Positions 7,671-15,070 of a DNA stretch of 64,000 bases are shown piece after piece. The stretch's first letter is position 1. Each line of letters starts with the position of its first letter. The DNA lies in the NCBI GenBank assembly GCA_964559835.1, contig CAZLJE010000018.1, positions 45,540-109,539 of the forward strand. Reading direction: 5' to 3'. Under the pieces are notes generated by a model. It did no database searches. It was not told where the DNA came from and saw only the letters and a list, made by a program, of their open reading frames with translations. This DNA comes from DAISJI01 sp964559835 (GTDB lineage: Bacteria; Acidobacteriota; Terriglobia; Terriglobales; Acidobacteriaceae). The position numbers were made by a program, and so were the translations under genes.

Positions 7671-8405
7671 ATGCCGAAACAGAGCCGAAAACGTGCCGTG
7701 GTCCTGCTTAGTGGAGGCATGGATTCGTGCGTCTGTGCGGCGATTGGGGCGCGCGATTACGACACGTCGGCGATGCACGTCATGTATGGCCAGCGGACGG
7801 AGGAGCGAGAGCGCCGCGCATTCGAGGGGATCTGCGACCGTTTGGGTATCGAGCGGCGCATGGTGTTGAAGATCGACGCATTGCGGCTGATCGGGGGCTC
7901 GGCGCTGACGGACAGCAATATCACGGTGCCGAACGCAGCGAGCGGTTTCGGCGGCCGTACACCCGATGCCGAAAGCCGGGAGCCGAAAGCCGAGCTCCAA
8001 GTTCCCATCACGTATGTCCCCTTTCGCAACGCGCATTTTCTGAGCGCGGCGGTGAGTTGGGCGGAGGTTCTGGGGGCGGAGCGTATCCTGATCGGCGCCG
8101 TAGAGCAGGACAGCTCGGGGTATCCGGACTGCCGTCCGGCGTACTACGCAGCATTCAATGAGGTCATTCGAACGGGCACCGCGGAAGGCAATATCCGCAT
8201 CGAGACCCCATTGATACATAAGAAGAAGTCGGAGATTGTGACGCTTGGCCTTGAATTGGGCGCTCCGTTCGATTTAACGTGGAGTTGCTACAGCCGGGAG
8301 GACCGGGCATGCGGGACGTGCGAAAGCTGTGTTTTGCGCCTGCGTGCCTTCGCCGCGGCGGGCGCAAGCGATCCGGTCCCTTATGCGACGGTCGCGATGC
8401 AATGA
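7671..8405 (+). CDS. queC: 7-cyano-7-deazaguanine synthase (QueC)
   Basis: 244 aa. An N-type ATP pyrophosphatase: the PP-loop SGGMDS is at residues 14-19, and a zinc cluster at the C-terminus has C-x7-C-x2-C-x2-C (CYSREDRACGTCESC). It converts CDG plus ammonia and ATP to preQ0. ATG 7671 is chosen over the ATG at 7614 because the extra residues are encoded by a word repeat. Residues about 96-111 (GGRTPDAESREPKAEL) are an extra loop, encoded by another word repeat at 7966-8000, between two conserved segments. The frame is intact, so the protein is expected to be active. Confidence 0.92.
   Translation: MPKQSRKRAVVLLSGGMDSCVCAAIGARDYDTSAMHVMYGQRTEERERRAFEGICDRLGIERRMVLKIDALRLIGGSALTDSNITVPNAASGFGGRTPDAESREPKAELQVPITYVPFRNAHFLSAAVSWAEVLGAERILIGAVEQDSSGYPDCRPAYYAAFNEVIRTGTAEGNIRIETPLIHKKKSEIVTLGLELGAPFDLTWSCYSREDRACGTCESCVLRLRAFAAAGASDPVPYATVAMQ
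7966..8000 (+). repeat. Word repeat inside queC (GCCGAAA / GCCGGGA)
   Basis: Tandem copies of a GCCGAAA-GCCGGGA-like heptamer give the in-frame AESREPKAEL insertion. The same word in perfect form is at 62101-62163. Confidence 0.75.
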
Positions 8406-8450
8406 GTCTGGCGCGCGGTGCGCGCACAAAAGTTTAGCCGGAGGGCGGAA

Positions 8451-9542
8451 ATGAAACGCAATCTTATGGTATTAGTGGCGGCGCTGATCCTGGCAGCTGT
8501 TGCTGTGCCGTCGGCAGTGGCGCAGATGGGCGTGGTCAAAGGCGTGGTCAAGGACCGCGAGGGCAAGCCCATGGCGGGCGTGCAGGTGCAGTTCACGGGC
8601 ATCGAGAACGGACGCAAGCTGCAGCTCAAGACCGACAAGAAGGGCGAGTATTACTCGCTCGGCGTGCAGACGGGAAAGTACAACATCAACTTTTTCATTC
8701 CCGACGGGACCAAGCTGTACTCGATGAATGGCGTCACGGTCAGAGGGGATGTGGACGCGAATACCTTCGATCTCGACATGGCGAAGGAGGCTGCGGCGGC
8801 ACAGCAGCAGATGTCGCCTGAGCAGCAAAAACAGATCGAACAGGCGCAGAAGGAAAACGCCAAGATCAAAGGGTTGAATGAAAAGCTGGCGGCGGCGGCA
8901 CAGGCACAGGATGCCGGCAACTTCGAGCAGGCCGTCGCTACCCTGAACGAAGCCACGCAGCTGGACCCGACCCGCGATCTGCTCTGGTTCAAGCTCGCGG
9001 ACGCCAACCGTGCCTGGGCGAGCAAGACGACCGGCGATGCGGCGGCGCAGAAGGAGCGCTATAACGCCGCCATCGAGGCGTATAAGAAGGCGATCGCGAT
9101 CAAGCCGACCGGCGCTTACTTCAACAACATGGCCGAAGCCATGGCGAAGACCGGCGACACGCCGGGTGCGATCGCGGCATACGCGCAGGCGGCGCAGATC
9201 GATCCCGCGGATGCCAGCAAGTACTATTTCAACGAAGGCGCCGTGCTCACCAACACGGGCAAGGTGGATGAAGCCGTGGCCGCTTTCGACAAGGCGATCC
9301 AGGCCGACCCCACCAAGCCCGAGCCGTATTACTGGAAGGGCGTCAACCTGATGGGCAAGGCGACCATTAAAGGCGACAAGATGGAAGCTCCGGCCGGAAC
9401 CGCCGAGGCGTTCAACAAGTACCTGGAACTGGCGCCAAACGGTCCCATGGCGGAGCCCGCCAAGCAAATGCTGGATTCGATGGGCGCCAAGATCGAAACC
9501 AACTACGGGACGAAGAAGGCAGCAACGAAATCGAAAAAGTAA
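8451..9542 (+). CDS. Secreted TPR protein with carboxypeptidase-regulatory-like domain
   Basis: 363 aa. Signal peptide at the N-terminus (MKRNLMVLVAALILAAVAVPSAVAQ). A carboxypeptidase regulatory-like beta sandwich follows (GVVKDREGKPMAGVQVQFTG) at about residues 28-105, then a Gln-rich helix and four or five TPR units (NFEQAVATLNEATQLDP, TPGAIAAYAQAAQIDP, KVDEAVAAFDKAIQADP). GGAGGG eight bases before ATG 8451 fixes the start. Probably a periplasmic scaffold; this domain pair is frequent in Acidobacteriota. A strong terminator follows. Confidence 0.75.
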   Translation: MKRNLMVLVAALILAAVAVPSAVAQMGVVKGVVKDREGKPMAGVQVQFTGIENGRKLQLKTDKKGEYYSLGVQTGKYNINFFIPDGTKLYSMNGVTVRGDVDANTFDLDMAKEAAAAQQQMSPEQQKQIEQAQKENAKIKGLNEKLAAAAQAQDAGNFEQAVATLNEATQLDPTRDLLWFKLADANRAWASKTTGDAAAQKERYNAAIEAYKKAIAIKPTGAYFNNMAEAMAKTGDTPGAIAAYAQAAQIDPADASKYYFNEGAVLTNTGKVDEAVAAFDKAIQADPTKPEPYYWKGVNLMGKATIKGDKMEAPAGTAEAFNKYLELAPNGPMAEPAKQMLDSMGAKIETNYGTKKAATKSKK

Positions 9543-9561
9543 TAAGGGAACATTCGAGCCG

Positions 9562-9595
9562 GCCCGGGTCGCAAGCGGCCCGGGCTTTTCGTTTT
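9562..9595 (+). terminator. Intrinsic terminator after the TPR gene
   Basis: GCCCGGG and CCCGGGC form a 7-bp stem around a 10-base loop, followed by TTTTCGTTTT. Confidence 0.85.
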
Positions 9596-9612
9596 GGATA
9601 GAATCGAACTGC

Positions 9613-10863
9613 ATGTCCGATGCCGCTACTTCTCGAAACGAAATCCTGACTTTTGAGCAGGCGCGCGTGGTGGTTGAGCGCGAGGCGGCGAAGGTATGTC
9701 CCAGTGAGTCTGAGCCGGTCGAGCTTCTACTTGCCGGCGGACGCGTGCTGGCGCAAACGGTCGAGGCGGACCGCGATTTCCCGCCGTTTCCGCGCGCGAC
9801 TCGCGATGGCTATGCCGTCCGAGCGGCCGACGTGGCGCGGGTTCCGGCGACACTGAAGCGCGTCGGTGAGATCCGAGCTGGTGGCCCGGACTCGGGCATC
9901 AAGATAGAAGCCGGACAGGCGGCCGAGATCATGACCGGGGCTCCTGTTCCGATGGGCGCCGATGCGGTGGTGATGGTCGAGTACACCGCGCGCGAGGGCG
10001 ACTGCGTGGTGATACAACGGCCGGTCGCGAGCGGCGAAAACCTAGTGCCCACGGGTGCGGAAGCCAGGCGCGGCGCGACACTGCTTTGGGCGGGAACTCG
10101 CCTGACGCCGGCGGCCATTGCCGTTGCCGGATCGTGCGGTTATCACGAACTGCGGGTTTACCGGCGTCCTCGGGTAGCGATCCTTTCGACCGGCGATGAA
10201 CTGGTGGACGTCGCCGCTGATCCCGGGCCGAACCAAATCCGCAATTCCAACTCGTACTCGCTGGCCGCGCAGGTGCAGCGTGCGGGCGGCGATCCGGTGG
10301 TGCTGCCCATCGCGCCGGACGAACCGAACCAGTTGGGCAAGCTGATCGAGGAAGGGCTCGCGGCGGATCTACTGCTGATGTCGGGCGGCGTCAGCATGGG
10401 CAAGTACGACCTCGTCGAGCAGGTGCTGGGCGAGCTGGGCGCGGAATTCTTCTTTACCGGCGCGGCGATCCAGCCGGGCAAGCCGATCGTATTCGGCGCC
10501 GCTCCACCACGACGCGGCGCAGATCCGACTTACTTCTTTGGACTGCCGGGAAATCCGGTTTCGACGATGGTGTGCTTCGAGCTGTTTGCCCGCACCGTGC
10601 TGGAAGCGCTCGCCGGGGCAGTACCACGAAAGATGGTGTTTGTGCAGGCGCGGTTGAAGTCGGACATGAAAACAAAGACCGGACTGACGCGGTTTCTTCC
10701 CGCGCTACTCAGCGGAGAATACGAGCGGGCCGAGGTCGAACTGGTAAAGTGGCAGGGGTCGGGCGACATGGCGGCGACGGCGCGCGCGAATTGCTATTTA
10801 GTTGTTCCGCCCAATCGCGAAGTGCTTAGGGCAGGCGAGATGGTCTCGGTGCTGTTGCAGTAA
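9613..10863 (+). CDS. moeA: Molybdopterin molybdenumtransferase MoeA
   Basis: 416 aa, full length. Diagnostic motifs include DFPPFPRATRDGYAV, MTGAPVP, the MoCF-domain stretch MSGGVSMGKYD and GLPGNPVSTMVCFE. MoeA inserts molybdate into adenylylated molybdopterin made by MogA-type proteins. moaC and mogA lie downstream on the same strand, so the region supplies several Moco steps. The start is ATG 9613, right after the preceding terminator, so it likely has its own promoter. Confidence 0.93.
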   Translation: MSDAATSRNEILTFEQARVVVEREAAKVCPSESEPVELLLAGGRVLAQTVEADRDFPPFPRATRDGYAVRAADVARVPATLKRVGEIRAGGPDSGIKIEAGQAAEIMTGAPVPMGADAVVMVEYTAREGDCVVIQRPVASGENLVPTGAEARRGATLLWAGTRLTPAAIAVAGSCGYHELRVYRRPRVAILSTGDELVDVAADPGPNQIRNSNSYSLAAQVQRAGGDPVVLPIAPDEPNQLGKLIEEGLAADLLLMSGGVSMGKYDLVEQVLGELGAEFFFTGAAIQPGKPIVFGAAPPRRGADPTYFFGLPGNPVSTMVCFELFARTVLEALAGAVPRKMVFVQARLKSDMKTKTGLTRFLPALLSGEYERAEVELVKWQGSGDMAATARANCYLVVPPNREVLRAGEMVSVLLQ

Positions 10864-10866
10864 GAG

Positions 10867-10942
10867 CGTATTCCGTATCCCGTATTCCGGCCCTGGAGTC
10901 GCGACGGAATGCGACATACGGAATACGAAATACGGAATACGA
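10867..10942. repeat. Word repeat, inverted arms (GTATTCC / GGAATAC)
   Basis: The left arm 10867-10890 (GTATTCC-GTATCCC-GTATTCC) faces the right arm 10914-10942 (ATACGGA-ATACGAA-ATACGGA-ATAC). The same word pair recurs at 14941-15032. Confidence 0.8.
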
Positions 10943-10949
10943 GTTTGCG

Positions 10950-11096
10950 GTGGATCAACGAAAACTGTTCTGGATCATCTTCACGTTGCTCAGCCTGCTG
11001 CTGGACTTTGTCCTGCCGCTGATGTGGGGATTGATCGCGAGCGTGCCGCTGCTGTTCATCTGCTGGTGGATCGTGTACCGGAGCGGGTGGGTGTAG
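10950..11096 (+). CDS. Small hydrophobic protein, 48 aa
   Basis: A GTG at 10950 opens a frame of 48 codons ending with TAG at 11094-11096. After a short polar start (MDQRKLFWIIF) the chain is nearly all hydrophobic, with two possible membrane helices (WIIFTLLSLLLDFVLPLMW and LIASVPLLFICWWIVY) and a basic end. It sits between moeA and moaC just after a word repeat. No family is recognised; the very regular membrane-like pattern is the argument that it is real. Confidence 0.5.
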   Translation: MDQRKLFWIIFTLLSLLLDFVLPLMWGLIASVPLLFICWWIVYRSGWV

Positions 11097-11102
11097 CATT
11101 CT

Positions 11103-11195
11103 TGATTTTCGATTTTTGATTTTTGATTGCAAGGGCTACAGTCGCCCTCCGCAGCAGCAATCCGGGTAAGAGCTAACAGCTAATGGCTAAGAGCC
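11103..11195 (+). repeat. Word repeats in the moaC leader, one spanning its start codon
   Basis: 11103-11129 repeats GATTTTT. 11167-11195 repeats an AGCTAAC/AGCTAAT/GGCTAAG word, and the moaC ATG (11183) lies inside it. Confidence 0.7.
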
Positions 11196-11683
11196 TTTCG
11201 CATTACGACAAATCCGGACGCGCACGCATGGTGGACGTCTCGGCCAAACAGAAGACCTCGCGCGAAGCCGAAGCGTCGGCGTTCGTGGCGATGAAGCCGG
11301 AAGTGGTGCGCGCTCTCTCGAAGAATCCCAAGGGCGACCCGCTGGAAGTCGCGCGGGTTGCGGGGATCATGGCTGCGAAGCGCACTTCGGAGCTGATACC
11401 GATGTGCCATCCGCTGCCGCTCAGCGTCGTTGATGTGACCGCGGAAGTGTGCCAGAATGGCGTCGCTATTGCCTCCCGAGTCGCTACCACGGCTGTTACC
11501 GGCGTGGAAATGGAAGCGCTGGTGGCCGCCAGCGTCGCCGCGCTCACCGTTTACGACATGTGCAAAGCCCTCGACAAAGGCATCGAGATCCGCGAGGTCG
11601 TGTTGCAGCGCAAGACGGGCGGCAAGAGCGGGGATTACAGGCGTCAGGCCACAGGTGTCAGCGGTCAGGCAAAGAAGAAGTGA
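11183..11683 (+). CDS. moaC: Cyclic pyranopterin monophosphate synthase MoaC
   Basis: 166 aa. The family signature KRTSELIPMCHPLP and the later VTGVEMEALVAASVAALTVYD and KTGGKSGDY are complete. MoaC acts with MoaA in the first step of molybdopterin synthesis; no moaA is in the window. MoaC proteins normally end close to the GKSGDY motif; here a tail of about 13 residues (RRQATGVSGQAKKK) comes from a word repeat at 11639-11670. The start ATG is itself inside a word repeat. Confidence 0.93.
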   Translation: MAKSLSHYDKSGRARMVDVSAKQKTSREAEASAFVAMKPEVVRALSKNPKGDPLEVARVAGIMAAKRTSELIPMCHPLPLSVVDVTAEVCQNGVAIASRVATTAVTGVEMEALVAASVAALTVYDMCKALDKGIEIREVVLQRKTGGKSGDYRRQATGVSGQAKKK

Positions 11684-11716
11684 TTTGATCCGCGTTCATC
11701 CGCGGAATCCGCGGCA
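11639..11716 (+). repeat. Word repeats at the 3' end of moaC and beyond
   Basis: 11639-11670 repeats a GTCAGG-like word and codes for the MoaC tail. 11687-11716 repeats ATCCGCG (ATCCGCG-TTCATCCGCGGAATCCGCGG). Confidence 0.65.
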
Positions 11717-11731
11717 AGGTTTTAGGTTTTC

Positions 11732-12484
11732 ATGCATTCCAACGTTAAGGTCCTGCTGGTGGATGACAACCCGATGGTGCTCGGGCTGCTGACCAACGCG
11801 CTGTCCCAGGCCGCCAAGGTGTCGACCGCCAGCGACGGCGCCGATGCCCTCATGCGCGTCATTGACGAACCGTTCGACCTCATCGTCACCGACTACCAGA
11901 TGCCCGGCATGGATGGCCGCCAGTTGCTGGAGAAAATCCGCTCGCGTTCGGCGACTTCGCGCATTCCCGTGATCCTCATCGCCAGCAAAACCGACCTGAC
12001 GGAAAAATTGAAGATGCTGCAGGACGCGGTCGAAGACTTTGTCGAGAAGCCGTTTTTCGTGAAAGAAGCCGCGGGGCGGATCAAGCGCATCATCGACAAG
12101 ATCGCCCTGGAAAAGATGGCGAAAGAGGCGCCCGCGTCCGACGGCACGCTGCGCGGCAGCCTGGCGCAGATGAACGTGCTCGACCTGCTCCAGTCGCTCG
12201 ACATGGGGAAGAAGACCTGCCAGCTGACGCTCACAAACAACAGCGACCGCTGCGACATGTACTTCGCCGATGGCCAGATCAATCACGCCGTATATGGCGC
12301 GGTGAAGGGCGATGAAGCGGTGTACAAGGTCCTGAGCTGGCAAGGCGGCAACTTCCAGCTCGACTTCAACGGCCAGAGCGACGAACAGACCACCACCCGC
12401 TCCACCCAAGGCCTGCTCATGGAAGGCCTGCGCCTCCTCGACGAATCGGCGAGAGAGGGTGAAGAGGACGTTTTAGAGGCTTGA
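11732..12484 (+). CDS. Response regulator with REC and DUF4388 (PATAN-like) domains
   Basis: 250 aa. The N-terminal receiver domain has the acidic pair Asp11-Asp12, phospho-acceptor Asp54 (VTDYQMPGMDG) and Lys106 (VEKPF). Residues about 135-235 (LRGSLAQMNVLDLLQSLDMGKKTCQLTLTN, later YFADGQINHAVYG) match DUF4388. That domain is common in Acidobacteria and delta-proteobacteria and usually linked to type IV pilus or motility signalling. There is no DNA-binding domain, so output is probably by protein contact. No histidine kinase is adjacent. Confidence 0.82.
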   Translation: MHSNVKVLLVDDNPMVLGLLTNALSQAAKVSTASDGADALMRVIDEPFDLIVTDYQMPGMDGRQLLEKIRSRSATSRIPVILIASKTDLTEKLKMLQDAVEDFVEKPFFVKEAAGRIKRIIDKIALEKMAKEAPASDGTLRGSLAQMNVLDLLQSLDMGKKTCQLTLTNNSDRCDMYFADGQINHAVYGAVKGDEAVYKVLSWQGGNFQLDFNGQSDEQTTTRSTQGLLMEGLRLLDESAREGEEDVLEA

Positions 12485-12564
12485 GGGACAAGGGGCGAGG
12501 AAAGAGGGTCGCACCTTGGAACACAGCACGTTATGACGGTGTCTGAGCTGTAAGAGGCAGCGTT

Positions 12565-12948
12565 ATGCGTATCTGTGTTGCAGCGATTATTCTGCTCGTA
12601 GCCACTCATCTGTTCGCGTCCGAGCGCAGAAGTGCCGATAACGGTCAGCGAATCATCTGCACGACTGTACATGGCAAGATCATCAAATTGGTCAAGCCTG
12701 TTTACCCTCCCAACGCCGCGGCTCATGGAATTCGCGGGAAAGTGACGTTGCAAGTTTCAATCAATGAGCGGGGAGAGCCGACGAACATCCGTTTTATGGA
12801 CGGCAACCCGATTTTTGCAGAGTCCGCTTTGGATGCCGTAAGGCAGTGGAAATGGAAGCCTCTCAAGCCGAACGGAGTGGCGGTTCCCGTGGACACATCT
12901 GTCACCGTGAACTATGTACCTAGGCGGACGAAGAAATCGAGAACATAA
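12565..12948 (+). CDS. Small exported TonB C-terminal domain protein
   Basis: 127 aa. A signal-peptide-like N-terminus (MRICVAAIILLVATHLFA) is followed directly by a TonB C-terminal domain (VKPVYPPNAAAHGIRGKVTLQVSINERGEP, ALDAVRQWKWKPLKPNG). It lacks the proline-rich spacer and the cytoplasmic anchor of classical TonB. Such short proteins are frequent in Acidobacteria; whether they transduce energy is not known. GAGG lies upstream of ATG 12565. Confidence 0.75.
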   Translation: MRICVAAIILLVATHLFASERRSADNGQRIICTTVHGKIIKLVKPVYPPNAAAHGIRGKVTLQVSINERGEPTNIRFMDGNPIFAESALDAVRQWKWKPLKPNGVAVPVDTSVTVNYVPRRTKKSRT

Positions 12949-12952
12949 GATT

Positions 12953-13070
12953 TTGGTCCGCGTTCATCCGCGTTGATCAGCGGCTGATTTGGCTTCCAAT
13001 CGGTAATCAGCAATCGACAATGGCGTTGTTTTCCTTCGCGCCCCTTTGCGTCCTTTGCGGTGTTCTTTTA
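12953..13070 (+). repeat. Three adjacent word repeats before mogA
   Basis: 12953-12984 repeats a TCCGCGTTCA word. 12996-13023 repeats CAATCGG-like units. 13033-13070 is CCTTTGCGTCCTTTGCGG-like. Three different words sit side by side. Confidence 0.65.
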
Positions 13071-13082
13071 CTCTGACGGCGC

Positions 13083-13565
13083 ATGAATTTCACCGCCGCC
13101 GTGCTCACCATCAGCGACCGCTCTGCCGCAGGAGAACGTCCTGATAAGTCGGGTCCCGCCGTTGTCGCCGCGTTGGAGGAGGCGGGCTTCCGCATCATCG
13201 CTGCCGACATCCTTCCCGACGAGCGCGCGCGCATCGAAGCGTCTCTGATCCAACTCAGCGAGACCGTAAACCTGATCGTCACCTCGGGCGGCACCGGCAT
13301 CGCAGCCCGAGATGTCACGCCGGAAGCGACGCGCGCTGTCGCGGACAAAATCATCGAAGGGATGGCGGAGCGCATGAGGGCCGAAGGAGCGAAGAAGACG
13401 CCGCTGGCCGCGCTCAGCCGTGGTGTATGCGCGATCCGCGGCAATGCGCTGATCGTGAATGTACCCGGAAGTCCGACGGCGGCTGTCGAATCGCTCGAAG
13501 CCGTGCTGTCGCTGCTGCCGCACGCGCTGGAACTGCTCGCGGGAAATACGGACCACAAGGTCTAG
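13083..13565 (+). CDS. mogA: MogA/MoaB family molybdopterin adenylyltransferase
   Basis: 160 aa with the family motifs LTISDRSAAGERPDKSG, TSGGTGIAARDVTPEAT and VPGSPTAAVE. It adenylylates molybdopterin so that MoeA can insert molybdate. MoaB and MogA are hard to separate by sequence alone; the adjacent moeA/moaC support a Moco role either way. The start is ATG 13083, directly after a cluster of word repeats. Confidence 0.88.
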   Translation: MNFTAAVLTISDRSAAGERPDKSGPAVVAALEEAGFRIIAADILPDERARIEASLIQLSETVNLIVTSGGTGIAARDVTPEATRAVADKIIEGMAERMRAEGAKKTPLAALSRGVCAIRGNALIVNVPGSPTAAVESLEAVLSLLPHALELLAGNTDHKV

Positions 13566-13620
13566 ACGCGGAGGATGCAGAGGAATCATTTTCAACAAAC
13601 CTCTGCGTACTCTGTGTCCA
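13564..13620. repeat. Word repeat, inverted arms (GGATGCAGAGG / CCTCTGCGTA)
   Basis: 13564-13584 and 13598-13620 are approximate reverse complements, in the CTCTGCG/CTCTGTG family seen also at 31634-31712. Confidence 0.6.
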
Positions 13621-13643
13621 AACCCACTTGGTAAAATCGAACC

Positions 13644-14279
13644 TTGGGCACGATCAAAAGACTTATCGCCAAGTGGACCCTTTTCCTCTGGACGCTGCTG
13701 AAGCCGCTGGGCGCCTGGGGTGTGTTCGCCATTGCCGCTATCGATTCGGCGGCGCTGGGAATGCCTCTGGACGCGGTGGTCGGCGGATACGTTTACCTCC
13801 AACCGCGCAAATTCTGGCTTTACGCCATGATGGCATCGGCAGGCTCGGCCATCGGCAGTCTCATCATCTACGTCATCGGTTACCACATGGGCGAGCTCGT
13901 GCTCGAGAAAAGGTTGGGTAAGGAGAAATTCCTGCGCATCCAGGCCCGTTTCGAGAAGCACCAGTTTCTCGCGCTCGCCGTTCCCTCGCTGATGCCGCCG
14001 CCTTTCCCGTTCAAGCTGTTCGCACTGTCAGCGGCGGTGTTCGAGATGCACTGGACGCACTACCTGGCGGCGATCTTCGTCGGGCGCGTGGTGCGATTCA
14101 TGATCCTGTCCATGCTGGTGGTGTTCTTCGGGCCGTCGGCTGTGGGGATGATCGCAACCATGTTCCAGCGCCACGCGGGACCGACCGCGGCAGCGCTGGC
14201 CGTTATCGCGGCGCTCGTTTTGTTCTTCGTATTCAGGAAAAGAAGAAGAACAAGACTAGCCACGGATTTGCACGGATAA
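13644..14279 (+). CDS. VTT-domain (DedA/YqaA-like) membrane protein
   Basis: 211 aa. The chain has about five hydrophobic segments. Conserved features of the VTT/SNARE-associated family are visible: a G-x-x-x-D re-entrant region early on (AIDSAALGMPLDAVVGG), and the FEKHQFLALAVPSLMPPPFPFKLFALSAAVFEM stretch with prolines and basic residues. Relatives are implicated in undecaprenyl-phosphate or phospholipid flipping. The start is TTG 13644. The C-terminal RKRRRTRLATDLHG runs into a word repeat. Confidence 0.78.
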   Translation: MGTIKRLIAKWTLFLWTLLKPLGAWGVFAIAAIDSAALGMPLDAVVGGYVYLQPRKFWLYAMMASAGSAIGSLIIYVIGYHMGELVLEKRLGKEKFLRIQARFEKHQFLALAVPSLMPPPFPFKLFALSAAVFEMHWTHYLAAIFVGRVVRFMILSMLVVFFGPSAVGMIATMFQRHAGPTAAALAVIAALVLFFVFRKRRRTRLATDLHG

Positions 14280-14368
14280 ACACGGATCAAAAAACAAAAA
14301 TAAAAGGGCCTCGACTCTTGAGGCCCCTTCGGTTTATCCATGTGGAATCCGTGAAATCCGTGGCCGGT
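14258..14368. repeat. Word repeat, inverted arms (CACGGAT / ATCCGTG)
   Basis: Left arm 14258-14285 (CACGGATTTGCACGGATAAA) and right arm 14336-14368 (GGAATCCGTGAAATCCGTGG). The terminator hairpin for the minus-strand gene lies between them. Confidence 0.7.
14283..14327 (-). terminator. Intrinsic terminator for the 14370-14885 gene
   Basis: On the minus strand GAGTC-separated arms GGGCCTC (14326-14320) and GAGGCCC (14312-14306) are followed by TTTTATTTTTGTTTTTTG. Confidence 0.85.
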
Positions 14369-14369
14369 G

Positions 14370-14885
14370 TTAGGCCGTTTGCCGCGCGTGCTGCGGTTTC
14401 AGCGCCGCGATCACGGCCGGGATGGCGAACAGGATCGCGGTGAACAGCACGTCCGACAGCACTTCGCGCTGGAAGAACGGCAGTCCGGCAGCGTAGCAAA
14501 CCATCAGCCCGCTCAACGTCTTCGGATACATCTGCCACACCGCCCAGACGGCGAAGTTGCTGACGAGGAAGAACGAGACGGCGGCCGCCAGCGATGCGCC
14601 GAAGATCCGCGCCGGCGCGTGGTTACGGCGCAGCAGCATGCCGAGGCCGATCATCGCGGCATACCAGGCGAAGGTCACGAGGTGATCGGGCGTGAGCGAC
14701 ATGCCGTAGCGGACGGTCGTCAGATAGACGTCTGAGCCCGCAAGCAACAGGACCGGGAGCCACGCCCAACGCTTCGGGCCCTTGGCGCCGAAGAAGAGCA
14801 GCGACGCAGCCACGGGCGTGACGCTGAAGGTGTGGGGCAGCAGGCGGAACGCGACAGCGATGATGACGAACACAACAGCGAGCAT
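14370..14885 (-). CDS. Hypothetical membrane protein, DUF6580-like
   Basis: 171 aa with about five hydrophobic segments, starting directly with one (MLAVVFVIIAVAFRLLPH). Motifs such as RLLPHTFSVTPVAASLLFFGAKGPKR, SDVYLTTVRYG and ASLAAAVSFFLVSNFAVW fit the DUF6580 group of small integral membrane proteins often found near cofactor transport genes; that link is only a resemblance. ATG 14885 has GAGGTGA upstream. Codons further upstream cross the GTATTCC word repeat and are unlikely to be translated. Confidence 0.6.
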   Translation of the reverse strand: MLAVVFVIIAVAFRLLPHTFSVTPVAASLLFFGAKGPKRWAWLPVLLLAGSDVYLTTVRYGMSLTPDHLVTFAWYAAMIGLGMLLRRNHAPARIFGASLAAAVSFFLVSNFAVWAVWQMYPKTLSGLMVCYAAGLPFFQREVLSDVLFTAILFAIPAVIAALKPQHARQTA

Positions 14886-14940
14886 GGTCACCTCAGATCG
14901 AACAATGATTTTCTGCCGCGCCAGCGAATGCGTCAAGCGT

Positions 14941-15032
14941 GCAAACGCGTATTCCGTATCTCGTATTCCGTATTCCGGCACAAACGTCGAAGCTCCCCGC
15001 CGGAATACGGAATACTGAATACGGGATACCGG
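14941..15032. repeat. Word repeat, inverted arms (GTATTCC / GGAATAC), second copy
   Basis: The left arm 14941-14972 and right arm 15000-15032 carry the same word as 10867-10942 but with different errors and a different core. Confidence 0.8.
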
Positions 15033-15070
15033 AATCATTACTCAGAATTCGATTCGCAACTTGAATAGAC

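Noticed and set aside
6873..8219. 448-codon minus-strand frame
   Set aside because: Antisense to queE and queC, both of which have full catalytic motifs.
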